Assembly (NCBI RefSeq): GCF_022662375.1
Contig: NZ_JAKNQL010000010.1
Span: 124,001 to 188,000 of the forward strand
From: Pseudomonas sp. CROZ-RG-20F-R04-15
GTDB taxonomy: Bacteria > Pseudomonadota > Gammaproteobacteria > Pseudomonadales > Pseudomonadaceae
Direction: 5' to 3'
DNA: 64,000 nt
The notes beneath the pieces are model-generated. The model was not told the DNA's origin. It saw nothing but the letters and a program-made list of their open reading frames with translations, and ran no database searches. Below, piece after piece: positions 1 through 8,025 of the stretch; position 1 is the stretch's first letter, and every line of letters begins with the position of its first letter. The translations under genes were made by a program, and so were the position numbers.

Positions 1-940
1 CGTCGGTCCAGAGCTCTTTACCGAGGCGGCCGGTGTTGTTGGCAATCAGCGCGTTGGCGGCCTTGAGGATGCCGGCGGTGGAGCGGTAGTTCTGCTCCAG
101 ACGAATGGTCACCGAGTCGGCGAAGTCGGAAGAGTACTGATGAATGTTTTCGATCTTCGCGCCACGCCAGCCGTAAATCGACTGATCGTCGTCGCCGACC
201 ACCATCAGGCTGTCGCCGCCCTTGCCGAGCAAGCGCAACCAGGCGTACTGCACGGCGTTGGTGTCCTGGAATTCGTCCACCAGAATATGGCGGAAGCGCT
301 TCTGGTAGTGCGCCAACAGGCCCGGATGATCGCGCCACAGGTCGAGGGCGCGCAGCAGCAGTTCGGAGAAATCGATGACGCCGGCCCGCAGGCACGCTGC
401 CTCGTAGGCTTCGTAAATGCCGCGCATGGTCGCCAGGTACAAATCACCGCTGGCCTGAATGTGTTGCGGACGCAGGCCTTCGTCTTTCTGGCCGTTGATG
501 AACCACTGCGCTTGACGCGCCGGCCAGCGTTGCTCGTCGAGACCGAGCTCGCGTATCACCCGCTTGACCAGCCGTTGCTGGTCGTCGCTGTCGAGAATCT
601 GGAAGGTCTGGCTCAGGCCCGCTTCCTGCCAGTGCGCCCGCAGCAAGCGGTGCGCCAGGCCGTGGAAGGTGCCGACCCACATGCCCGCCGGGTTGATGCC
701 CAGCAACTGCTCGATGCGGTGACGCATCTCGGCAGCGGCCTTGTTGGTGAAGGTCACCGACAGAATGGAGTGGGGCGAGGCGTTTTCGACCTGGATCAAC
801 CAGGCGATACGGTGCACCAGCACTCGGGTTTTACCGGAACCGGCGCCGGCCAGGACCAACTGACGGCCAACGGGGGCTGCTACGGCCTGGCGTTGGGCAT
901 CGTTGAGGGAATTCAGCAGAAGGGAGAGATCATCGCGCAT
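1..940 (-). CDS. uvrD: DNA helicase II UvrD, N-terminal part (runs off the left edge)
   Basis: ATP-driven 3'-5' helicase of nucleotide excision and mismatch repair, acting in the cytoplasm. Only the first 313 codons are inside the window; family members are about 730 residues, so the C-terminal half is missing because of the window edge and not because of mutation. The ATG at 940 gives MRDDLSLLLNSLNDAQ. Walker A GAGSGKT lies at residues 32-38, a motif Ia stretch FTNKAAAEMR near 65, the Walker B DEFQDT near 220 and the Q-containing motif QSIYGWRG near 250; together these are superfamily 1A helicase signatures. Rep helicase is the closest alternative, but the start and the PVGRQLVLAGAGSGKT context fit UvrD. 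It is transcribed away from the divergent GGDEF-EAL gene, with about 255 bp between the two starts. Confidence 0.93.
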   Translation of the reverse strand, partial: MRDDLSLLLNSLNDAQRQAVAAPVGRQLVLAGAGSGKTRVLVHRIAWLIQVENASPHSILSVTFTNKAAAEMRHRIEQLLGINPAGMWVGTFHGLAHRLLRAHWQEAGLSQTFQILDSDDQQRLVKRVIRELGLDEQRWPARQAQWFINGQKDEGLRPQHIQASGDLYLATMRGIYEAYEAACLRAGVIDFSELLLRALDLWRDHPGLLAHYQKRFRHILVDEFQDTNAVQYAWLRLLGKGGDSLMVVGDDDQSIYGWRGAKIENIHQYSSDFADSVTIRLEQNYRSTAGILKAANALIANNTGRLGKELWTD

Positions 941-1197
941 CGGGGCATTCTAGGGTGCGCCGCAGGCCCGGGCAAACCGAGCTTTGCATTAGCCGATGAA
1001 ACTCCTGCCGATGACGACCGGTCAGTCACTGGCTACAGGCATCGGCCCGCCGCGCTCCAAGGGTTTCGCGGGTGGCAAAGGGCGGAAAAGTTTCGCTGAA
1101 ATTGTGATCTGGAGCAGTTTGGCAACGGGAGCTGCTTGTGTATGCTCCGTCCACGTTTCGGGCGCACGCCCTCCTTATAAGAACAAGAACGTTGCCC

Positions 1198-4068
1198 ATG
1201 ACCCTCAGCTCTGAACTGTCGGGCCCCTCTGTGGAACCCCGGGTTATCCGCAAGCACTATGCCGTCGAAATGTCGGTCGAGCGCACGCGTCTGCTGTATC
1301 AGGGCTCGTTGTTGCCCACGCTGTTCATGTTGATCAATGGTCTGGTCTGCGCCGCTTTGCTCTGGAGCCCGCAGCGTTACTTCGTGGTCAGCGTCTGGCT
1401 GGTGTGGTTGCTGTCGCTGGTGGCGCTGCGGGTGATTCAGGTCGCCGCGTTCGACTCGGCCATCCCGGACCGGCAGGCGCAACCGATCTGGCGGCGGATG
1501 TTTCTGCTCGGCTCGACCATGACCGGCCTGACACTGGCCGGTGCCGGCATCGCCCTGGTGCCTGCCGACAACTTCATGCAGCAGGCGTGGGTGTTCGGCC
1601 TGATTGGCGCCGCAACTCTGTCGGCTAGTGTCGCCTACGCGGTGAGCCTGCCGGCGTTTCTTTCCTTTACCTTGCCCTGTCTGTTGCCAGCGATCGGTTA
1701 TCTGTTCTGGGGCGGTGATGAGCAGGCGCGCGGCTGGGGCTGGCTCGGGTTGATCCTGCTCGGCTCGCTGAGCGTGGTGGCGTGGCAGGTCAATCGGCTG
1801 ATCGATCGCGGCTTGCTGCGGCGCTTCCAGAATCAGCACTTGATCGAACACCTGCAACAGACGCAATTGCGCAGCGAGCAGCTCAATCAGGAGTTGGCCA
1901 AGGAAATCGACCATCGGCGTTGTGCCGAGGGCAAGCTGCGTGAAGCTCAGGTCGAACTCGAAGACCGCGTTGCCCAGCGCAGCCGCGAGCTGGATGCAGC
2001 CAATCAGGCCCTGAGCAAAAGCGAAGCGCGGCTGGCGCTGGCGTTGAAAGCCAGTGAGTTGGGGCTGTGGGACTGGAACCTGCAAACCGACGAAGTCCAC
2101 CACACACAGATTCAGGAACTGTTCGGCCTCGCTCCGGAATACGTCACGGCGCTCCTGCGCGACCTCAAGCCACGCCTGCATCCCGACGATGTGCCGACGC
2201 TGAAATACGCGTTGATCGAGCATTTGAAGGGCCGCACCGAGGACTACCAGATCGAATACCGCGTGCGTCACAGCGATGGTCATTGGGTCTGGATCGAGGA
2301 TCGGGGCCGCGCGGTAGAGCGCAGCGACAGCGGGCGGGTAATCCGCATGGTCGGCACCCGTCGCGACATCAGCGCCAGCAAAAGCCTCGAAGAACAGCAA
2401 CGTCTGGCGGCGACGGTGTTCGAAGCGGCCAGTGAAGGCATCGTGATTCTCGACCCGAATTACGCGCTGATCGCAATCAATCAGGCGTTCAGCCGGGTCA
2501 CCGGTTACGACATCGAGGACATGCTCGGGCGCAACGTTGTCGAATTGCCGTGCAGCCGCGATGCGCGCCGCCATTACGTGGCGATCCGTCATGCACTGGA
2601 GCAGCACGGCAGTTGGCAGGGCGAACTGGTGGAAACGCGCAAGAACGGCGAACTGTATCCGCAGTGGCTGCAACTCAATGCGGTGCGTGATGGTCGGGGA
2701 AATGTCAGTCATATCGTCGGGTTCTTCGCCGATCTTTCAGCGCGGCGTGAATCCGAAGAGCGCATGCGATACCTGACCCATTACGACGAACTGACCGGTC
2801 TGGCCAACCGCTCGCTGTTCCGCGAACGCTTGCACGAAGCGCATCAGCGTTCGCGTCAGGGTCGACGCAGTCTGGCGTTGCTGCACATCAATCTGGATCG
2901 CTTCAAGCTGCTCAACGACAGCTTGGGCCATGAGATTGCCGACCAGTTGCTGCAGAAAATGGCGCGCCGCTTGGTCAACGCCTTGCCAGAAGCCGACACC
3001 ATCGCGCGGTTGTCCGGTGATGAATTTGCGGTGCTGTTCGATGCCTACGGCAACCTGTCGAGTCTGGCCCGGGTGGCTACGCGGTTGTCGTCCAAACTAC
3101 GCTTGCCGCTGACCGTGGAAGGGCATGAACTGGTGGTCAGCGCGTCGATGGGCATCAGCATGTTGCCGGACAATGCGCGGGAGATTTCTGCGCTGGTCAG
3201 CCAGTCGAACATGGCCATGCAACATGCCAAGCACTTGGGCGGCAACAATTTTCAGTTCTACACCGACAGCTTGCAGGCCAGCACCCTCGAGCGCTTGCAA
3301 CTGGAAAACCAGTTGCGCAAAGCCATCGAAGAAAAGCAGCTGAAAGTGTTCTATCAGCCCAAGCTGTGCCTGCAAACCGGACGCTTGAATGCGGCGGAAG
3401 CGCTGGTGCGCTGGGATCATCCGAGCATGGGCCGGGTGCCGCCGGGGGATTTCATCGGGCTGGCGGAGGAAACCGGTTTGATCGGGCCAATCGGCGAATT
3501 CGTCCTGCGTCAGGCGTGCTGGCAGGCCTGCGAGTGGCAGCGCCAAGGGTTGGAGCCGATCCGCGTTTCGGTGAACCTGTCGGTGCATCAATTGCGCCAG
3601 GGCAAACTGGTCAGTCTGGTGCGGCAGGTGCTGGAAGAAACCGGTCTGGCGCCGCACTACCTCGAACTGGAACTGACTGAAAGCCAGTTGCTCGACAGCG
3701 TCGAACACATCATCGCGACCTTCCAGCAACTGCGCGATCTGGGGGTGAAACTGGCCATTGATGACTTTGGCACCGGCTATTCGTCGTTGAGTTACCTCAA
3801 GCGCATTCCGGTGGACTACGTGAAGATCGATCAGGCATTCATTCGTGGCCTGGGCGAAGGGAGCGAGGATGCGGCGATTACCCGCGCGATCATTGCCATG
3901 GCTCATGGGCTGTCACTGAAAGTAGTGGCTGAAGGCGTCGAGCGACAGGATCAGCTGGAGTTTTTACGCGCCGAGCGTTGCGATGAGGTGCAGGGCTATC
4001 TGATCAGCCGCCCGGTAGAAGCTGCCAGTCTGGCCGGGCTTTTGCGCGATCAGGAAAAACCGCTTTAA
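1198..4068 (+). CDS. Membrane PAS-GGDEF-EAL cyclic-di-GMP signalling protein
   Basis: Putative c-di-GMP turnover enzyme of the inner membrane, 956 residues. The first ~200 residues hold several hydrophobic segments, followed by a coiled-coil stretch (about 205-280), two PAS/PAC modules (about 285-410 and 415-540), a GGDEF domain and an EAL domain. The GGDEF motif reads SGDEF (about residue 605), an accepted active variant; the RxxD inhibitory site expected just upstream reads PEAD, so product feedback is probably lost. The EAL domain keeps EALVRWDHP (E734) and DDFGTGYSS, the metal and catalytic motifs, so phosphodiesterase activity is plausible. The start at 1198 is preferred to an in-frame ATG at 1138 because the latter adds an unlikely 20-residue leader. 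It stands alone next to uvrD, as its apparent counterpart does in P. aeruginosa (PA5442, from memory). Confidence 0.88.
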   Translation: MTLSSELSGPSVEPRVIRKHYAVEMSVERTRLLYQGSLLPTLFMLINGLVCAALLWSPQRYFVVSVWLVWLLSLVALRVIQVAAFDSAIPDRQAQPIWRRMFLLGSTMTGLTLAGAGIALVPADNFMQQAWVFGLIGAATLSASVAYAVSLPAFLSFTLPCLLPAIGYLFWGGDEQARGWGWLGLILLGSLSVVAWQVNRLIDRGLLRRFQNQHLIEHLQQTQLRSEQLNQELAKEIDHRRCAEGKLREAQVELEDRVAQRSRELDAANQALSKSEARLALALKASELGLWDWNLQTDEVHHTQIQELFGLAPEYVTALLRDLKPRLHPDDVPTLKYALIEHLKGRTEDYQIEYRVRHSDGHWVWIEDRGRAVERSDSGRVIRMVGTRRDISASKSLEEQQRLAATVFEAASEGIVILDPNYALIAINQAFSRVTGYDIEDMLGRNVVELPCSRDARRHYVAIRHALEQHGSWQGELVETRKNGELYPQWLQLNAVRDGRGNVSHIVGFFADLSARRESEERMRYLTHYDELTGLANRSLFRERLHEAHQRSRQGRRSLALLHINLDRFKLLNDSLGHEIADQLLQKMARRLVNALPEADTIARLSGDEFAVLFDAYGNLSSLARVATRLSSKLRLPLTVEGHELVVSASMGISMLPDNAREISALVSQSNMAMQHAKHLGGNNFQFYTDSLQASTLERLQLENQLRKAIEEKQLKVFYQPKLCLQTGRLNAAEALVRWDHPSMGRVPPGDFIGLAEETGLIGPIGEFVLRQACWQACEWQRQGLEPIRVSVNLSVHQLRQGKLVSLVRQVLEETGLAPHYLELELTESQLLDSVEHIIATFQQLRDLGVKLAIDDFGTGYSSLSYLKRIPVDYVKIDQAFIRGLGEGSEDAAITRAIIAMAHGLSLKVVAEGVERQDQLEFLRAERCDEVQGYLISRPVEAASLAGLLRDQEKPL

Positions 4069-4141
4069 GGGCTACATGCACCTCATCGCGCCTGATATGG
4101 GGACATCGAGTTACGCATTGAGCAGGCAAAAAGCCAATTCA

Positions 4142-4156
4142 TGTAGTATAACTACA
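4142..4156. promoter_or_regulatory. Palindromic operator for the downstream RpiR/HexR-type regulator
   Basis: TGTAGTATAACTACA is a perfect 6-3-6 inverted repeat 39 bp before the TTG start of the regulator gene. It has the form of the 15-bp HexR operator described in gammaproteobacteria (TGTAAT, three bases, ATTACA) with one symmetric change. Autoregulation by the adjacent RpiR-family protein is inferred. Confidence 0.6.
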
Positions 4157-4195
4157 AGCGTGCTACATCCTTGCCCATAAGAAGAGTCCAGCCCC

Positions 4196-5062
4196 TTGAA
4201 TCTGCTGCAACACATCGCCCAGTCACGTCACCTGTTACGCAAGTCGGAGCTCAAGGTCGCCGACCACGTGCTGCTTGACCCTGCGGCGGTGATGCACAGT
4301 TCCATGGCCGATCTGGCCCACAGCGTCGGCATCAGTGAGCCGACCATCGTGCGCTTCTGTCGCGCCATCGGTTGCTCCGGTTTTCAGGATCTCAAACTCA
4401 AACTGGCGCAAAGTCTGGCTGCCGGTGCCAGCTTTGGCCAGTTCGCGATCCACGAAGACGATTCGGTTGCCGATTACAGCCTGAAGATTTTCGACACCAC
4501 GTTGCACACCTTGATGGAGGTTCGCGAGAAGCTCGATCCGGTTGAGTTGCAGCGTGCCGTGACGCTGATGTCGCAGGCGCAGCGTGTCGAGTTCTACGGC
4601 TTCGGTGCCTCGGGCGCAGTGGCGGCGGATGCGCAGCACAAGTTCTTCCGTTTGCTGCTGACGGCAGCGGCGTATTCCGATCCGCACATGCAGGCGATGT
4701 CGGCGGTGACGCTGAAGCCGACCGATGTGGCGATCTGCATTTCCCAGTCCGGGCGCTCCAAGGATTTGCTGATCACCGCCAATCTGGTGCGTGAGAGCGG
4801 CGCTTCGTTGATTACCTTGTGCCCGAGCCAGACACCTCTGGCCGAATTGTCGACCGTCAATCTGGCGATCGATGTGCATGAAGACACCGAAATCTATACG
4901 CCGCTGACCTCGCGTATCGCACACCTGGTGGTGATCGATGTGCTGGCGATGGGCGTGGCCATGGCGCGCGGGCCGAGCCTGGTCAATCACCTCAAGAGCG
5001 TGAAGCGCAGTTTGCGCAGCTTGCGCTTGTCGCCAAAGGCTGCCAAAGCGCTGGATGACTGA
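4196..5062 (+). CDS. RpiR/HexR-family transcriptional regulator (HTH plus SIS domain)
   Basis: DNA-binding regulator of 288 residues. Residues 1-75 form the RpiR helix-turn-helix region (MADLAHSVGISEPTIVRFCRA) and about 125-255 a sugar-isomerase (SIS) domain that in this family senses phosphosugars; the phosphosugar loop ISQSGRSKD is visible. It is a HexR paralogue and not clearly HexR itself: the SIS and C-terminal sequence differ from the HexR I recall next to zwf-edd. The start is a TTG with an AAGAAGAG ribosome site 8-9 bases upstream; no upstream ATG in frame was found. A perfect palindrome lies 39 bp before the start. It lies just upstream of the pyruvate carboxylase region, the same neighbourhood as P. 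aeruginosa PA5438, so a role in carbon-flux control is likely but unproven. Confidence 0.85.
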   Translation: MNLLQHIAQSRHLLRKSELKVADHVLLDPAAVMHSSMADLAHSVGISEPTIVRFCRAIGCSGFQDLKLKLAQSLAAGASFGQFAIHEDDSVADYSLKIFDTTLHTLMEVREKLDPVELQRAVTLMSQAQRVEFYGFGASGAVAADAQHKFFRLLLTAAAYSDPHMQAMSAVTLKPTDVAICISQSGRSKDLLITANLVRESGASLITLCPSQTPLAELSTVNLAIDVHEDTEIYTPLTSRIAHLVVIDVLAMGVAMARGPSLVNHLKSVKRSLRSLRLSPKAAKALDD

Positions 5063-5087
5063 AGCCAACTAAGGTCGTTCCGCCTTA

Positions 5088-5180
5088 TTCGCGAGCAGAC
5101 TCGCTCCCACAGGGGATCTTCGAGGTACACAAATTCTGTGTCACACCGAGATCAAATGTGGGAGCGAGCCTGCTCGCGAA
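5088..5180. repeat. REP pair (REPIN), first copy
   Basis: Inverted pair of REP sequences: left arm 5088-5111 (TTCGCGAGCAGACTCGCTCC) and right arm 5157-5180 (core GGGAGCGAGCCTGCTCGCG), about 45 bp apart. This non-autonomous element is dispersed between genes of P. fluorescens-group genomes. Here it lies after the rpiR-type gene and may act as its 3' boundary. Confidence 0.85.
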
Positions 5181-5300
5181 GGCGTCCTCAAAAACATCAC
5201 ACCCCTGCGCAAGTTTCATCGCACTGTCATCCACACGCAGCCAAACCGTCATCCCCCACGCCTATCGTGAAACTCCCGTAATCGCCTTGGGAGACTCGAA

Positions 5301-5504
5301 ATGGCTCAGCCCTACGAAGAACGCAACAGCGCCGCGAAAACCCGTCGTCAGCAGGAAGACCAGCGCCGCATGGAATTCCGTCGCGCTATCGAAGATCGCT
5401 TCGAACTCCGCCAGCTTCAGGCCGAAATCGGCGACTTTCCCGAGATCAATCACTGGCAGGCAGCACCTTCAGCTTCCCGTCGAAGCGCTCAACCAGCGCG
5501 CTGA
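5301..5504 (+). CDS. Small charged protein, probably of the PA3496 family
   Basis: Predicted 67-residue cytoplasmic-looking protein without a signal peptide. Residues 11-45 are very rich in Arg, Gln and Glu (KTRRQQEDQRRMEFRRAIED) and should form an amphipathic helix; the tail contains WQAAPSASRRSA. This matches my memory of the small 'PA3496 family putative envelope integrity protein' of Pseudomonas; the function is not known to me. The ATG follows CTTGGGAGACTCGAA, a usable ribosome site. The last 59 bp overlap the 3' end of the LysR gene on the other strand, so the two mRNAs would be complementary there. A chance ORF is the alternative, but the residue pattern and ribosome site argue against it. 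Confidence 0.6.
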   Translation: MAQPYEERNSAAKTRRQQEDQRRMEFRRAIEDRFELRQLQAEIGDFPEINHWQAAPSASRRSAQPAR

Positions 5505-6408
5505 TCTGCACACGCTCGCTGCGGATAAACGCCAGGAAGGCGTGCGCCACCGGTGACAGGCGTTTCGCCTTGGCCTGCACCAGGCACCAGCTACGCAGCA
5601 GCGGCAGTTCTTCGATCGGCAGTTCCACCAGCCCGCCGGTCGCCAGCTCCAGGTTAAGGGCGTGGCGCGTCAACAGCGCCAGGCCCAGACCCGCCGCCAC
5701 GCATTCGCGCTGAGCTTCGGCCGAGGCCACTTCCTGGGTCTGGGTGAAGTGCACGCGCTTCTCTTTGAAATACTCTTCGCAAGCCAGTCGTGTCCCCGAG
5801 CCGGGTTCGCGGATCAGCAGCGTGTAGGGTTCCAGATCCTGCAAACGCAGCGGGCCCATGTGCGCCAACGGGTGATCCGGGCGCGCCACGGCAACAATCG
5901 GGTTGTTCAGAAACGGCAGGAATTCCAGGCCCATGTCCTGCGGCACCATCGACATGATCACCAGGTCGTCGCGGTTGTCCGAAAGTCTGCGAATCACCTG
6001 GCCACGGTTGACCACGGTCAGTTGCAGATTCACTTCCGGGTGCTGGTGCTTGAATGCTGCGAACAAGTGCGGCACGAAATATTTTGCACTGGATTCTACC
6101 GCCAGTTTTAGCTGACCTTGCAGCGATCCCTGCATGTCCGACAGCTGCATATCGAGGTTTTCCAGGCGGCCAAAAATGTCTCGACTGGCACGCTGAAGTG
6201 CTTCGGCGGCTTCGGTCATGTAGAGTTTTTTGCCGACATAATCGAATAATGGCTGGCCGATTAGCTCCTCGAGCTGACGAATCTGTAGGCTGACGGCCGG
6301 TTGTGTGAGAGACATTTCCTCGGCTGCACGGCTGTAAGAGCGTAAATCGCATACCTCGTTGAAGATCTGCAATTGACGCAATGTCATACGCATCAAGGAC
6401 TTACGCAT
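5446..6408 (-). CDS. pycR: LysR-type regulator of the pyruvate carboxylase operon (PycR-like)
   Basis: LysR-family regulator of 320 residues (314 or 313 if it starts at the internal ATGs at 6390 or 6387-region codons MRMTLRQ / MTLRQ). The winged HTH is at about residues 8-67 (LRSYSRAAEEMSLTQPAVSLQIRQLEE), followed by a periplasmic-binding-protein-like effector domain (about 95-300) with the usual two lobes. It is divergent from pycA with a 190-bp shared promoter region. In P. aeruginosa the gene at this place (PA5437) is called PycR and regulates pycA-pycB; the assignment rests on position plus family. No good ribosome site marks one start clearly, so the N-terminus is uncertain by a few residues. 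Confidence 0.85.
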   Translation of the reverse strand: MRKSLMRMTLRQLQIFNEVCDLRSYSRAAEEMSLTQPAVSLQIRQLEELIGQPLFDYVGKKLYMTEAAEALQRASRDIFGRLENLDMQLSDMQGSLQGQLKLAVESSAKYFVPHLFAAFKHQHPEVNLQLTVVNRGQVIRRLSDNRDDLVIMSMVPQDMGLEFLPFLNNPIVAVARPDHPLAHMGPLRLQDLEPYTLLIREPGSGTRLACEEYFKEKRVHFTQTQEVASAEAQRECVAAGLGLALLTRHALNLELATGGLVELPIEELPLLRSWCLVQAKAKRLSPVAHAFLAFIRSERVQISALVERFDGKLKVLPASD

Positions 6409-6520
6409 TTTATACAGGCTCTGACGGCTGGCGGATGTTTCAACTATAAGTCTTTACTTATGACTGACCCAATTTTTATTCATTTTTGTTAATCCCTCAT
6501 GAGCGCTAGTGTGGACCTGC

Positions 6521-6542
6521 GACCAAATTGAAACATTTGGTC
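6521..6542. promoter_or_regulatory. Perfect inverted repeat upstream of pycA
   Basis: GACCAAAT, six bases, ATTTGGTC: an 8-bp perfect inverted repeat 57 bp before the pycA start codon. There is no T-run after it, so it is not a terminator. It may be an operator or an mRNA-leader hairpin. Confidence 0.5.
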
Positions 6543-6548
6543 ACGCGT

Positions 6549-6569
6549 CGACCTGGGTCTAGCAGGTCG
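6549..6569. promoter_or_regulatory. Second perfect inverted repeat in the pycA leader
   Basis: CGACCTG, seven bases, CAGGTCG: a 7-bp perfect inverted repeat that ends 30 bp before the GTG start of pycA and only 7 bp after the preceding repeat. In RNA the two would form adjacent stem-loops just upstream of the ribosome site (AAGGGA at 6585-6590). Confidence 0.5.
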
Positions 6570-6598
6570 TGGTGCCACCGGCTCAAGGGAACCTCCAA

Positions 6599-8014
6599 GT
6601 GATAACAAAGATCCTGATCGCCAACCGTGGTGAGATTGCCGTACGAATCGTGCGAGCCTGCGCTGAAATGGGCATTCGCTCGGTTGCGATTTTTTCCGAC
6701 GCCGACCGTCATGCGTTGCATGTGAAGCGTGCGGATGAGGCCCACAGCATCGGTGCCGAGCCACTGGCCGGTTACCTGAACCCGCGCAAGCTGGTGAACC
6801 TTGCAGTTGAAACCGGCTGCGATGCACTGCATCCCGGTTACGGTTTCCTCTCGGAAAACGCTGAACTGGCTGACATCTGCGCCGAGCGCGGGATCAAATT
6901 CATTGGCCCGTCGGCAGAAGTCATCCGCCGCATGGGCGACAAGACCGAAGCGCGCCGCAGCATGATCAAGGCTGGCGTACCGGTGACGCCGGGCACCGAA
7001 GGCAACGTAGCGGACATCGAAGAAGCCTTGGCCGAGGGCGACCGCATCGGTTACCCGGTGATGCTCAAAGCCACTTCCGGTGGTGGCGGTCGCGGTATCC
7101 GTCGCTGCAACAGCCGCGAAGAACTCGAACAGAATTTCCCTCGGGTGATTTCCGAAGCGACCAAGGCCTTCGGTTCTGCCGAAGTGTTCCTGGAAAAATG
7201 CATCGTCAATCCCAAGCACATCGAAGCGCAGATTCTCGGCGACAGCTTCGGCAACGTCGTGCACCTGTTCGAGCGTGATTGCTCGATCCAGCGCCGCAAT
7301 CAGAAACTCATCGAAATCGCCCCGAGCCCGCAATTGACCCCGGAACAGCGCGCCTACATCGGCGACCTGTCGGTGCGTGCGGCCAAGGCTGTCGGTTACG
7401 AGAACGCCGGTACTGTGGAGTTTCTGCTCGCCGAGGGCGAGGTGTACTTCATGGAGATGAACACCCGGGTGCAGGTGGAACACACCATCACCGAAGAAAT
7501 CACCGGGATCGACATCGTCCGCGAGCAGATTCGCATCGCCTCCGGCCTGCCGTTGTCGGTGAAGCAGGAAGACATTCAGCACCGTGGTTTCGCGTTGCAG
7601 TTCCGCATCAACGCCGAAGACCCGAAGAACAACTTCCTGCCGAGCTTCGGCAAGATCACCCGTTATTACGCCCCCGGCGGCCCGGGTGTGCGCACCGACA
7701 CAGCGATCTACACCGGCTACACCATTCCGCCGTTCTACGACTCGATGTGCCTGAAGCTGGTGGTCTGGGCACTGACCTGGGAAGAGGCGATGGACCGTGG
7801 CCTGCGTGCGCTGGACGACATGCGCCTGCAAGGCGTGAAGACCACCGCCGCGTACTACCAGGAAATCCTGCGCAACCCGGAATTCCGTAGCGGCCAGTTC
7901 AATACCAGCTTCGTTGAAAGCCACCCTGAACTGACCAACTACTCGATCAAGCGCAAACCCGAAGAGCTGGCCCTGGCCATCGCCGCCGCCATCGCCGCCC
8001 ACGCAGGCCTGTGA
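6599..8014 (+). CDS. pycA: Pyruvate carboxylase subunit A (biotin carboxylase)
   Basis: Biotin carboxylase subunit, 471 residues: carboxylates the biotin carried on PycB using ATP and bicarbonate, the first half-reaction of anaplerotic oxaloacetate synthesis. Family domains are in order: N-terminal carboxylase domain (ILIANRGEIAVRIVRA), ATP-grasp domain with the glycine loop KATSGGGGRGIRR (about 150-165) and active-site stretch EMNTRVQVEHTITE (about 285-300), and a C-terminal domain. The chosen start is the GTG at 6599, eight bases after AAGGGA; upstream in-frame GTGs have no ribosome site. AccC is the main alternative, but the immediate partner is a carboxyltransferase-biotin protein, which makes this the two-subunit pyruvate carboxylase. 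pycB follows after 11 bp. Confidence 0.93.
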   Translation: MITKILIANRGEIAVRIVRACAEMGIRSVAIFSDADRHALHVKRADEAHSIGAEPLAGYLNPRKLVNLAVETGCDALHPGYGFLSENAELADICAERGIKFIGPSAEVIRRMGDKTEARRSMIKAGVPVTPGTEGNVADIEEALAEGDRIGYPVMLKATSGGGGRGIRRCNSREELEQNFPRVISEATKAFGSAEVFLEKCIVNPKHIEAQILGDSFGNVVHLFERDCSIQRRNQKLIEIAPSPQLTPEQRAYIGDLSVRAAKAVGYENAGTVEFLLAEGEVYFMEMNTRVQVEHTITEEITGIDIVREQIRIASGLPLSVKQEDIQHRGFALQFRINAEDPKNNFLPSFGKITRYYAPGGPGVRTDTAIYTGYTIPPFYDSMCLKLVVWALTWEEAMDRGLRALDDMRLQGVKTTAAYYQEILRNPEFRSGQFNTSFVESHPELTNYSIKRKPEELALAIAAAIAAHAGL

Positions 8015-8025
8015 GGAATACAACA

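Noticed and set aside
1033..2712. 559-codon open frame on the minus strand
   Set aside because: Shadow of the GGDEF-EAL gene: composition is Gln/His/Ala-rich without domains, and the plus-strand frame has clear domains.
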